Shown one piece after another: positions 52,911-60,986 of a DNA stretch of 64,000 bases (within the stretch, counting starts at the first letter, position 1; the number at the start of each line of letters is the position of its first letter). The stretch lies in assembly GCA_016192105.1 (NCBI GenBank), contig JACPUV010000053.1, positions 1 to 64,000 of the forward strand, written 5' to 3'. The notes beneath the pieces were generated by a model, which saw only the letters and a list, made by a program, of their open reading frames with translations, was not told the origin of the DNA and did no database searches. Source of the DNA: Sphingobacteriales bacterium. GTDB lineage: Bacteria > Bacteroidota > Bacteroidia > Chitinophagales > Chitinophagaceae. The position numbers and the translations under genes are program-made.

Positions 52911-53825
52911 CTACTGAGTAGCGCCTGCTAACCAACCTGCCACTTCCATCATCCACGCCATCCCCAGGTGTACAACCAATACTCCCCGGATAGAACGGGT
53001 ATGGTACACAATGATTCCCAGGAGTATTCCCCCGAAAAAGGAACTGATACATTCGGCCACCGGTTTCCCAAAATGAATACAACAATAAAATACGGCTGCG
53101 GGCAAAATGATATCCCGTCCCATCCATTTGACAAACGCCAGCACCAGGAAGCCCCGGAAAAAGAGTTCAATGGTTATGAAATCAGTCCCGTAACTGCCTT
53201 CAAACAGGAGGATTTTCCACCAACTGATATGCTCCATATTTCCGGTAACAGAAAGGTTTTTAAACTGGGGATAGACTGCCTGGAAGCCCGGCTGGGAGGA
53301 AGCAAAGGCCAGCAACGGCAGCATCAGCAGTATCATACTACCATAGGGTTTCCAGCCCCCAACCCGGTTGCGGATGCCAAACCAGCTTTCTTCCTTAGCA
53401 ACCCATTGCCGGATTCCATAAAGGATTAGCAGGAGCGACAATAAATAGATGGGCCAGCTGATTATTTTGTTCCAGAAATAATTCCGGTATTCATCCGTCA
53501 CAATTGTGAAATGGAATGACAGGGTGAATTTCATTGCAAAGACCAGGGGCGCAAGGAATAACAGGATGATACAGGGGAGAGGGCATTTTCGTTTTACCGG
53601 TTGCCGGCTGCGGATAAGCAGGAGCGGAACGCCCAGTGCAACCAGGAAGACCCCGTACCAGGCGAAAAGTTTAATGAGCGCGGAATTATTTTTTTCAATC
53701 AGGCGGGAGAGATCGAAATAATAATTCAGGAATACCAACGCCCCGCAAAATAAACTGGTCCCGATAAATAATTTTTTATCAGCACGCTGCAGGTAATGGT
53801 GGATATAGGCAAGGAAGGTGTTCAG
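52911..53825 (-). CDS. CPBP-family intramembrane protease-like protein (probable CTG start)
   Basis: 304 residues if initiated at CTG (53823-53825), 275 from a TTG at 53738. No ATG, GTG or other TTG exists between the upstream stop and 53738, yet the extra 29 codons read as a plausible N-terminus (LNTFLAYIHHYLQRADKKLF and a first helix). About eight helices. CPBP motifs: TIELFFRGFLV (normally EExxxR, here a single Glu), FYCCIHFGKP with His, and VLVVHLGMAWMME with His. Homologues process or bind prenylated or signal-peptide substrates; the target is unknown. Convergent with rnpB. Confidence 0.78.
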   Translation of the reverse strand: MNTFLAYIHHYLQRADKKLFIGTSLFCGALVFLNYYFDLSRLIEKNNSALIKLFAWYGVFLVALGVPLLLIRSRQPVKRKCPLPCIILLFLAPLVFAMKFTLSFHFTIVTDEYRNYFWNKIISWPIYLLSLLLILYGIRQWVAKEESWFGIRNRVGGWKPYGSMILLMLPLLAFASSQPGFQAVYPQFKNLSVTGNMEHISWWKILLFEGSYGTDFITIELFFRGFLVLAFVKWMGRDIILPAAVFYCCIHFGKPVAECISSFFGGILLGIIVYHTRSIRGVLVVHLGMAWMMEVAGWLAGATQ

Positions 53826-53922
53826 TCGCCCCTAAATTAATTTTTTTTGACGGTCTTTAAACTTTCCTGCGCCGGATAGTTCCAAATATTCGTTAATAAT
53901 TTAAAAACAAAAAAGTATAGCC

Positions 53923-54831
53923 ATGAAAACTTTATTAAAAACCTTGAATGTAACCGCTGTTTTTGCTGCCCTTTTCTTATTTGTGCTGGTTTCCTGCCAG
54001 AAGGAAAGCAGCCTGTCTGCTACCAATGATACGGTAACCGAAGCGGAGGCCACTACTTATTCAGATGAAAGTACCCAGGCTGAAGCCAGTTATGATGATG
54101 TGGAAGATATCAGTATGCTCGCTGCCGATGAAGAAGGGGATGCCAGCGTATATGGCCGCGGTAATGAAACCGGCCGGCTCTTTCCCTTTGTTGAATTACG
54201 GTTACGTCTTGGTGACTGTGCCACGATTACGGTATCCCCGAATGACAGCACCTATCCCAAGACCATTACCATCGATTTCGGTCCCGTGGGTTGCTGGTGC
54301 GCTGATGGCAAACACCGTAAAGGGTCCATTGTGATCCACCTGACCGCCCCGATCCGCCGTCCCGGTGCTGTTATGACCGTCACACTCGTTGATTTTTACC
54401 TGAACCGTGCCCATCTTGAAGGAACCAAAGTAGTGAGCAATCTCAGCGAGAACGGGAACATCAAATTCACCGTCCAGGTAACAGGCGGTAAAATAACTCA
54501 CCCGAACGGAAGAGGCTATGTGTATAACGGAATAAAATATGTGAAACAGATTGAAGGAGGAGCCACCCGCCCGCTGCGTGATGATGTCTATAGTATTGAA
54601 GGACGTTCCAAAACTGAATTCAACAACGGCGTGACCATCAACCTGAATACTGAAACCCCGCTGATCAAGAAAATGATCTGTCATTGGATCAGTAAGGGTG
54701 AATTGAAAATTAAGATCAACAGCCGCGTTCTGTTCCTCAATTACGGGGCACCCAATAACGGCGAATGCGATAATAAAGCCCTGCTGACCTGGAATGCTGG
54801 GGCCAACCAGCGCCTGATCATTTTACCGTAA
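53923..54831 (+). CDS. Lipoprotein of unknown function
   Basis: 302 residues. The signal peptide ends in the lipobox LVSC (Cys about residue 26), then QKESS. Residues 27-80 are acidic and rich in Ser, Thr, Glu and Asp, looking like a disordered tether. A beta-rich domain follows, with ATITVSPNDSTYPKTITIDFG, a cysteine pair in GCWCADGKHRKGSIVI, and GYVYNGIKYVKQIEGG. No family name is certain; similar proteins are found as hypothetical lipoproteins in relatives. Ends at a strong hairpin terminator. Confidence 0.75.
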   Translation: MKTLLKTLNVTAVFAALFLFVLVSCQKESSLSATNDTVTEAEATTYSDESTQAEASYDDVEDISMLAADEEGDASVYGRGNETGRLFPFVELRLRLGDCATITVSPNDSTYPKTITIDFGPVGCWCADGKHRKGSIVIHLTAPIRRPGAVMTVTLVDFYLNRAHLEGTKVVSNLSENGNIKFTVQVTGGKITHPNGRGYVYNGIKYVKQIEGGATRPLRDDVYSIEGRSKTEFNNGVTINLNTETPLIKKMICHWISKGELKIKINSRVLFLNYGAPNNGECDNKALLTWNAGANQRLIILP

Positions 54832-54854
54832 CCTTGTTCTGTACTAAAATTCGA

Positions 54855-54885
54855 AAGTCTCCCCGGTTTTACGGGGGGACTTTTA
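54855..54885 (+). terminator. Terminator overlapping the next gene's promoter
   Basis: AAGTCTCCCCG pairs with CGGGGGGACTT (11 bp, one G-T pair) around GTTTTA, followed by TTTTAT. The T tail runs into the -7 box at 54884. Confidence 0.8.
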
Positions 54886-54891
54886 TATTTG
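54884..54891 (+). promoter_or_regulatory. Promoter -7 box of the lipoprotein gene at 54896 (TATATTTG)
   Basis: Exact TAnnTTTG match, only 4 bp before the ATG, so the mRNA would be leaderless or nearly so. Confidence 0.5.
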
Positions 54892-54895
54892 CAAC

Positions 54896-55717
54896 ATGCG
54901 ATACCTGAATATACTTCCTCTTTTATTCCTGCTGTCCTGCACGGGGGAAAAACAGCAAACGGCTGATGAAATCCTTGGCGGGAACTGGTTTGTATTGTAC
55001 CCGAAAGACGAACTGCAAACCCGAAAGCAGGAAGAAGTATATGCTGCCACCCAGGATTCACTGACGGGATTAAAATGCCTGAAGCTGATCCGGTTTTCCG
55101 GGAACGGAGTGTTTAACCAACTGGACAGTGTGGCAATTACCGGTAATTGGGGAGTTAAGGACGGGGAGGTATTAAATGTATTCGACGGGGGACGGGGTTT
55201 TGACCTGTTCAGGGCCCGGATAAACCGTTATGCGGACGGGGTGCTGCAACTCACGGAGATGGTGGAAACAAGGGGAGAAAAAGTAAAGCTGGTCTGGCAC
55301 CTGAAGAAGATTGAGAAAGGGTTTGCCACTGCATTATTTGAAAAAGAAAAAAATCAATGGCGGTACAAGCCGGTTATTGAAGAATCCGAAACCGGAATCA
55401 GATCCCGCCTGGTACAGATGCTGGAATATTATTCAGTGTATTTCAGGCTGATCTCAGAGGAGTCTTCTTATTTTATGCCGGGCCGGGTGCTGCTGCCATT
55501 CACATTCTACCAGCATGCGATCGGCCTGAAGCCCTTTGATAAAGAAAGCAAATTCGTTTCCCTGTTTTATTCGGTCCAACAGGCGGAACTGGCCCACTAT
55601 GTACTCAAGGGAGCGATCAGCAAAGCCCGGTTTTCGTTCCAGGATAAAGAAAGCTACAGCGCCGAATACGTGAAAATGCTGCAGGAACTGGCGGATATTA
55701 TTAAACGGCAACCCTGA
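54896..55717 (+). CDS. Lipoprotein of unknown function
   Basis: 273 residues. Very short signal peptide (MRYLNILPLLFLLSC) with lipobox LLSC, then TGEKQQTADEIL. The first part has a lipocalin-like opening: GGNWFVLYPKD, KLIRFSGNGVFNQLDSVAITGNWGVKDGEVLNVFD, FRARINRYADGVLQLTEM, VKLVWHLKKI. The second half (from about residue 140) is helical and charged. Family not recognised; a lipocalin-type beta-barrel fused to a helical domain is inferred. Stop is 6 bp from the convergent gene's stop. Confidence 0.72.
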   Translation: MRYLNILPLLFLLSCTGEKQQTADEILGGNWFVLYPKDELQTRKQEEVYAATQDSLTGLKCLKLIRFSGNGVFNQLDSVAITGNWGVKDGEVLNVFDGGRGFDLFRARINRYADGVLQLTEMVETRGEKVKLVWHLKKIEKGFATALFEKEKNQWRYKPVIEESETGIRSRLVQMLEYYSVYFRLISEESSYFMPGRVLLPFTFYQHAIGLKPFDKESKFVSLFYSVQQAELAHYVLKGAISKARFSFQDKESYSAEYVKMLQELADIIKRQP

Positions 55718-55723
55718 CCGGCA

Positions 55724-56434
55724 CTACTCGAGATGATAACTGACCAGGGTGGAAACCTGCTGTAATTTTATAAGGGGACTGCCCATAGCGGCCATTTCCC
55801 GTACATACCGGATAACGCCAATACCCGGCTGAAAGAATACCTGGTCCTTGCGGTAATTGCGGGCATTTTTTTCAAAATACAGGTAACCGGAAAAATCACC
55901 GGCCGGCGTGGTCATTACCGAATTTGTTTTCAAGGAGCGGGCAATGGCGGCCGCATCCTCAAAACCCGAAAGGTAGCGCAATGAATCACCGGTGAAAAGA
56001 CCGTATTCTTTTTTAGCATCGATAAAACCACTGGCAAACATCCGGTTCTCCATTTTGAAAAGGGTGGAATCGTTGGCGTATAATTTTTCCGGGAGCCCAA
56101 CCGCAATATTGCTTTCCCACCAGACCAGTCCGTCACTTAATGTTTTCAGGGTGCTGGTAAAACGCAGGGTATCATACTGTACTTTTTGGAAAACCCCGTT
56201 ATTGAAAACCGAATCCTCGTAAACCCAGTAGTTACGGGTATTCAGTGGCAAAATTCCGCAATGACTGCCGGTACAGGTAAAGGGCTGAACAGAATCCGCT
56301 GTATAAGTCCGGCCGGAAGGATTCCCGGTTTGGATCAGACAGGGTTCTTTAGCTACAGGAATTTGAATTGAATCTTTTTTACAGGAGGCCAGTAACAGGA
56401 TCCCGGAAACCAGGAGGATAATTGTTTTCTTCAA
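55724..56434 (-). CDS. Lipoprotein of unknown function
   Basis: 236 residues. Start MKKTIILLVSGILLLASC with lipobox LLASC, then KKDSIQIPVAKEP. The mature part has a pattern seen in Bacteroidetes lipoproteins: a CTGSHCGILPLNTRNYWVYEDSVFNNG segment with two Cys, strands TLRFTSTLKTLSDGLVWWES and GLFTGDSLRYLSGF, and an end QPGIGVIRYVREMAAMGSPLIKLQQVSTLVSYHLE. The GIGVIRY strand is typical of secreted beta-sandwich proteins of this type. Function unknown. Confidence 0.72.
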   Translation of the reverse strand: MKKTIILLVSGILLLASCKKDSIQIPVAKEPCLIQTGNPSGRTYTADSVQPFTCTGSHCGILPLNTRNYWVYEDSVFNNGVFQKVQYDTLRFTSTLKTLSDGLVWWESNIAVGLPEKLYANDSTLFKMENRMFASGFIDAKKEYGLFTGDSLRYLSGFEDAAAIARSLKTNSVMTTPAGDFSGYLYFEKNARNYRKDQVFFQPGIGVIRYVREMAAMGSPLIKLQQVSTLVSYHLE

Positions 56435-56580
56435 GGGTTATGTTTTAAAAAGGTACGGGCCGCCAAAATAGAAACTGGATTTCATATCTCATAATTTTAC
56501 TTAGTAAATTTTCAGTGATTACCGTAGATATATCTTAAACTTCCTTTGGGTATGAACCTGTTACGGTTCTTGTTGAAAAT

Positions 56581-56605
56581 AAAAAAAGCCCGGAAATATC
56601 CGGGC
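56581..56605 (-). terminator. Terminator of the dienelactone hydrolase gene
   Basis: On the - strand GCCCGGA, loop TATT, TCCGGGC followed by seven T residues, 23 bp after the stop codon at 56628. Confidence 0.8.
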
Positions 56606-56627
56606 CGTTCAAAATATAGTAGATCTA

Positions 56628-57467
56628 CTATTTAAAAATGGTCCCGAAAAAGGCTTTCATGTCATTCCAGGAAGCGCTGTCGGCTGCAGCATTATAGGCG
56701 ATCGGCAAATTGAACTTTTTTCCATTGGCCGTGGCATCCGGGTTGCTAAAAGCATGGGTGGCGTCTGCATAGGCTTTGAAAAGATATTTCGCCCCGACGG
56801 AATCCATCTGTTTCCTGAACTGATCAACCTGTGCCTGGGGAACAAAGGGATCGGCCGCTCCATGACAAACCAGCACCTGTGCTTTTAGTTTGTCTTTACC
56901 CGGTGTAACCACCTGCAGTCCGCCATGAAAACTCACCACTCCCGCCAGATCTTCGCCCAGGTTAGCCATATTCAATACCTGGGTGCCGCCAAAGCAATAA
57001 CCGATGGCGGCAATCTTACTGGTATCCGCCTGGCTGTAGGAGCGGATGGCTTTCAGCGCCGCGTCAAAGCGCTGTTTGGCCATATCAGGATCCTTGTAAA
57101 AGGGGCCCGACAGGTTGCCGGCGTCCGTAGGATTATCGGCTCTTTTGCCATTGCCATAAAAATCCACCGCCATGGCGATATACCCGAGACCGGCCAGTTC
57201 CCGGACCCTTCTTTTTATATAGTCATTCAGGCCCCACCACTCATGCACCACCAGTACGACCGGTCTTTTCTCCACTATGTTTTCATCCCAGGCAATATAG
57301 CCGTCCAGTACCAGGCTGTCCTTGATACCATCGGGAGAATACGTGATACTCTCTACTTTTAATTTGGGTTCTTTCATATCAGGTTCTTTTTGGGTTCCGG
57401 TCTGATTGTTACAGGAACTGAAGAAGACAAGGCTCGCGGCCGCAAGGCTCAGAAAATACTTATTCAT
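56628..57467 (-). CDS. Dienelactone hydrolase family lipoprotein
   Basis: 279 residues. The signal peptide ends in the lipobox FFSSC, then NNQTGTQ, so it is probably anchored at the periplasmic face. Alpha/beta hydrolase with the catalytic triad of the DLH family: Cys nucleophile in IGYCFGGTQ, Asp in GAADPFVP, His in ATHAFSNPDA. The oxyanion region is VLVVHEWWGLNDYIK. Substrate unknown; many members are general esterases rather than true dienelactone hydrolases. It is divergent from prfB and followed by a terminator. Confidence 0.9.
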   Translation of the reverse strand: MNKYFLSLAAASLVFFSSCNNQTGTQKEPDMKEPKLKVESITYSPDGIKDSLVLDGYIAWDENIVEKRPVVLVVHEWWGLNDYIKRRVRELAGLGYIAMAVDFYGNGKRADNPTDAGNLSGPFYKDPDMAKQRFDAALKAIRSYSQADTSKIAAIGYCFGGTQVLNMANLGEDLAGVVSFHGGLQVVTPGKDKLKAQVLVCHGAADPFVPQAQVDQFRKQMDSVGAKYLFKAYADATHAFSNPDATANGKKFNLPIAYNAAADSASWNDMKAFFGTIFK

Positions 57468-57584
57468 TCTTTAGGTTTTGTTTCAGAAGATAGAATACTA
57501 AAGTTCTGTAAAAGTTCAGGGAACCTGAAAAATAATTCTGCCGGCCTCAGGACCGCCGGGCTATGCCGGCAACCCTGATTCCCT

Positions 57585-57592
57585 TAACTTTG
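57585..57592 (+). promoter_or_regulatory. Promoter -7 box of prfB (TAACTTTG)
   Basis: Exact TAnnTTTG match, 5 bp before the ATG at 57598, implying a very short or absent leader. Confidence 0.55.
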
Positions 57593-57597
57593 CGGGC

Positions 57598-58690
57598 ATG
57601 ACACAGGAAAAATTACAGGATATGCGGTCCCGCATTGCCGGGATAAGGAGGTTTCTTTGACGTCGCTAACCGACTTCAGAAAATTGCCGAAGACAAACAA
57701 TTGTCGCTGAGCCCGGGTTTCTGGGACGATAATAAGCGGGCGACAGAAATCCTCAAAAATATCAAGCTGAACGAGTACTGGGTGAAGTTGTTTGATACAG
57801 CCGAATCCGGGGTGGAAGATTTTGCCGTTTTATTTGAGTTTTGGAAAGCAGGAGATGCCACCGAAGAAGAGACCAAAGAAGCGTACGACAAGGCTATCGT
57901 TTTACTCGATGACGCGGAATTCAAAGCCACCCTGAACGAGCCGGAGGATGAATTGCCGGCCGTACTGCAGATCAACTCCGGTGCTGGTGGTACGGAAAGC
58001 CAGGACTGGGCCGAAATGCTGGCCCGGATGTACAGGATGTACGGCGAAAAGCAGGGCTGGAAAGTAACGGAAATGGACTGGCAATGGGGCGATGGGGCAG
58101 GGATCAAGACCTGTACCTTACAGTTTGAAGGGCCTTTCGCCTATGGTTTTTTAAAAGCCGAAAGCGGCGTGCACCGGTTGGTCCGTATTTCACCGTTTGA
58201 CAGCAATGCGAGGAGACATACCTCTTTTGTTAGTGTGTATGCTTACCCGCTGGTGGACGATACTATTCACATTGAGATCAACCCCGCGGATGTAAAAATG
58301 GAGACGTCCCGGAGTGGCGGTGCCGGCGGACAGAATGTAAACAAAGTAGAAACAAAAGTACAGCTCACGCATATACCGACCGGGATCGTGGTGGTATGCC
58401 AGCAGGACAGAAGCCAGTTGGGCAACCGGGAATTAGCGATGCAGATGTTACGCAGCCGCCTCTATGAATTAGAACTCCAAAAGAGAAATGCCCTGAAAGA
58501 TGCCACCAATGCGAAAAAGAAAAAAATCGAATGGGGCAGCCAGATCCGCAGCTATGTGTTCCATCCCTATAAGATGATCAAGGACCACCGCACCGATTAC
58601 GAGGTGGGAAATGTGCAGCCGGTGATGGATGGCGACCTGGATGGATTTATCAAAGCCTACCTGATGAGTGAAAAGGAAAGCGGTGTGTAA
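57598..58690 (+). CDS. prfB: Peptide chain release factor 2 with programmed +1 frameshift
   Basis: 363 residues after a +1 shift: 20 codons from the ATG at 57598 to 57657, then reading resumes at 57659. The first frame ends at TGA (57658-57660) inside AGGAGGTTTCTTTGAC, the same layout as the E. coli site: a Shine-Dalgarno-like AGGAGG, 3 bases, then CTT-TGA-C. After the shift the product continues DVANRLQKIAEDKQ. Key motifs are SPF (RISPFDSNARRH), which recognises UGA and UAA, and GGQ (SGGAGGQNVNKVET), which triggers hydrolysis. It is autoregulated: low RF2 gives more shifting. Confidence 0.96.
57646..57661 (+). promoter_or_regulatory. prfB +1 frameshift site
   Basis: AGGAGG (57646-57651), TTT, slippery CTT (57655-57657), stop TGA (57658-57660) and a C at +4. 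The spacing from the Shine-Dalgarno-like element to CTT is identical to the known prfB site. Confidence 0.93.
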
Positions 58691-58744
58691 CCGGTTGGTA
58701 TTTTCCCTTACAAACTAGCTACCTTTACCATATAAATCTGATTT

Positions 58745-60376
58745 ATGAGCTTTGGAACCTTTTCATACCCGATGCCGGCCAATGAACCGGTACTGAATTA
58801 CGGACCCGGATCCCCCGAAAAGAAAAGATTAAAAGAAGTACTGGCCGAACTGAAAAGCCAGGAAGCGGATGTACCGATGTATATCGGCAGCAAGGAAGTC
58901 CGGACCAATAAGAAAAAGGCCATCCACCCGCCCCATGAAACCAGTCATATCCTGGGTTATTTTCATGCCGGCGAAGAAAAGCATGTGCAACAGGCCATTG
59001 AAGCTGCCCTGGCAGCCAAAGAAAACTGGGCGGCCACCAGCTGGGAAAACCGGGCCAATATATTTCTGAAAGCGGCTGACCTGATTGCCACCAAATACCG
59101 GCCCTACATGAACGGCACCACGATGTTGGGCCAAAGTAAAAATGCCTTCCAGGCCGAGATCGACAGCGCCTGTGAGCTCATCGACTTTCTTCGTTTCAAT
59201 GTACATTTCCTTTCTGAAATATATAAACAACAGCCCAACAGTGCCACGGGCATGCATAACCGCATGGAGTACCGGCCTCTGGAGGGATTTGTCCTGGCGG
59301 TAACGCCTTTTAACTTTACCGCGATCGGGGGCAACCTGCCCAGTTCCGCCGCCATGTGCGGGAACGTGGTGGTATGGAAATGTGCCAATACCCAGGTGTA
59401 CTCGGCCCAGATGTTCATGCGGGTACTGAAAGAAGCCGGGCTGCCTGACGGCGTGATCAACCTGATCTATGTGGACGGACCGACCATTGGCCGCATCTGC
59501 TTTAATCACCGCGATTTTGCCGGTGTTCATTTCACCGGTTCCACCGGGGTGTTCAACAATATGTGGGAGACCATCGGGAAAAATATGCCGAATTACCGGA
59601 GCTACCCCCGGATCGTGGGGGAGACCGGTGGCAAGGATTTCGTGATGGTACACAAGAGTGCCGATCCCGATGTGGTGGCCACGGCCCTGCTCAGGGGCGC
59701 GTTTGAATTCCAGGGACAGAAATGTTCCGCCGCTTCCCGGGCCTATATCCCTTCCAATATAGCGGAAGAAGTGAAAAAGAAACTGGTGGCCGGGGTAAAG
59801 AGCTTTAAAATGGGAAGCCCTGAAGATTTTACCCATTTCATCAATGCGGTGATTGACGAAAAAAGTTTTAACAGCATCAAACGCTACATTGATAATGCGA
59901 AGAAGGACCCGAAGGCGGAGATCTGGGTGGGGGGTAAATGTGACAGCAAACAGGGCTGGTTTATCCAGCCGACTGTGATCCAGGCAAAGGATCCGAAATA
60001 CGTGACCATGTGCGAAGAGATCTTCGGACCGGTGCTGACGGTATATGTTTACCCGGCCGGCAGTTTTGAAAAGACATTGGAATTACTGGATTCCACTTCG
60101 CCTTATGCGTTGACCGGATCCATTATTTCGCAGGACCGTGCGGCTGTGGAACTGGCAACGAATAAACTCCGGAATGCGGCCGGTAATTTTTACATCAATG
60201 ACAAACCGACTGGTGCGGTGGTAGGACAACAGCCATTTGGCGGAGCCCGCGGAAGTGGTACCAATGATAAGGCCGGTTCGATCCTGAACCTGTACCGCTG
60301 GCTGAGTCCGCGGACAATTAAGGAAACATTCAACCCGCCCACCGATTACAAATACCCTTTCCTGGCGGAGGAATAA
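58745..60376 (+). CDS. pruA: L-glutamate gamma-semialdehyde (1-pyrroline-5-carboxylate) dehydrogenase
   Basis: 543 residues. NAD-dependent oxidation of glutamate semialdehyde to glutamate, the second step of proline degradation. Aldehyde dehydrogenase fold: Asn in AVTPFNFTAIGGNLPS, VHFTGSTGVFNNMW (NAD-binding turn), catalytic Glu in IVGETGGKDFVMVH and Cys in FEFQGQKCSAASRA, ending with FGGARGSGTNDKAG. This matches the stand-alone eukaryote-like P5CDH form, not the fused PutA. No proline dehydrogenase gene is adjacent. Monocistronic as far as can be seen. Confidence 0.95.
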   Translation: MSFGTFSYPMPANEPVLNYGPGSPEKKRLKEVLAELKSQEADVPMYIGSKEVRTNKKKAIHPPHETSHILGYFHAGEEKHVQQAIEAALAAKENWAATSWENRANIFLKAADLIATKYRPYMNGTTMLGQSKNAFQAEIDSACELIDFLRFNVHFLSEIYKQQPNSATGMHNRMEYRPLEGFVLAVTPFNFTAIGGNLPSSAAMCGNVVVWKCANTQVYSAQMFMRVLKEAGLPDGVINLIYVDGPTIGRICFNHRDFAGVHFTGSTGVFNNMWETIGKNMPNYRSYPRIVGETGGKDFVMVHKSADPDVVATALLRGAFEFQGQKCSAASRAYIPSNIAEEVKKKLVAGVKSFKMGSPEDFTHFINAVIDEKSFNSIKRYIDNAKKDPKAEIWVGGKCDSKQGWFIQPTVIQAKDPKYVTMCEEIFGPVLTVYVYPAGSFEKTLELLDSTSPYALTGSIISQDRAAVELATNKLRNAAGNFYINDKPTGAVVGQQPFGGARGSGTNDKAGSILNLYRWLSPRTIKETFNPPTDYKYPFLAEE

Positions 60377-60423
60377 GCGGACATACCGGACAGGATTTGT
60401 ATCTTGAACCTCAAATATTGGTC

Positions 60424-60933
60424 ATGGCTGTATTATTATCATCCGAACAACTTTCCACTACCATCCGGGCCCTGGCAAAAACACTGAGCGAGCGTCACCC
60501 GGGTTTTGAAGACGTGGTTTTTGTGGGCATCCAGCAGGGCGGGGCGGTTCTCGGTGAAGAAATTGTGGCGGAGCTGCAGCGGCTCAATCCCGGAAAAACC
60601 ATTCCTTATGGCCAGTTGGATATCACTTTCTACCGGGATGATATCCGGAAAAATATCATTCCCCCGGATAAGATGAATATTCATTTCGGGGTGGAGAACA
60701 AGACCGTGATCCTGATTGATGATGTGCTGTTTACCGGGCGGACGATCAAGGCGGCCCTGGATGTACTGTTTGATTATGGCCGGCCCGCCAAAGTGGAACT
60801 TTGTGTGCTGGTGGACCGCAACGAACACCGGCAATTCCCGATACAGGCGGATTATGTGGGAACCACGGTTCAGACCAGCCGGACTGATAAGGTGAAACTG
60901 GTGAACCGGGAAGTAATCCTGATCCCGGCCTGA
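60424..60933 (+). CDS. pyrR: PyrR bifunctional regulator/uracil phosphoribosyltransferase
   Basis: 169 residues from the ATG at 60424; nine upstream in-frame codons lie in the leader. PRPP-binding motif VILIDDVLFTGRTIKAALD, with VGIQQGGAVLGEEI and YGQLDITFYRDDIRK before it, and VELCVLVDRNEHRQFPIQADYVG after it: all PyrR features. In Firmicutes PyrR binds pyr mRNA as an attenuator; here no attenuator was seen before pyrB, so the protein may act only as a UPRTase or regulate elsewhere. It is 53 bp ahead of pyrB. Confidence 0.93.
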   Translation: MAVLLSSEQLSTTIRALAKTLSERHPGFEDVVFVGIQQGGAVLGEEIVAELQRLNPGKTIPYGQLDITFYRDDIRKNIIPPDKMNIHFGVENKTVILIDDVLFTGRTIKAALDVLFDYGRPAKVELCVLVDRNEHRQFPIQADYVGTTVQTSRTDKVKLVNREVILIPA

Positions 60934-60986
60934 CCGGAGAAGACGAATTGGTATAAACAATCAATTTTCCCTAATTTCGCTTTTTA

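Noticed and set aside
52911..53825. CPBP protein as bacteriocin immunity or maturation factor
   Set aside because: No small leader-type peptide or ABC exporter gene is adjacent.
60934..60986. PyrR-binding attenuator before pyrB
   Set aside because: The gap is only 53 bp and shows no anti-antiterminator or terminator hairpin.
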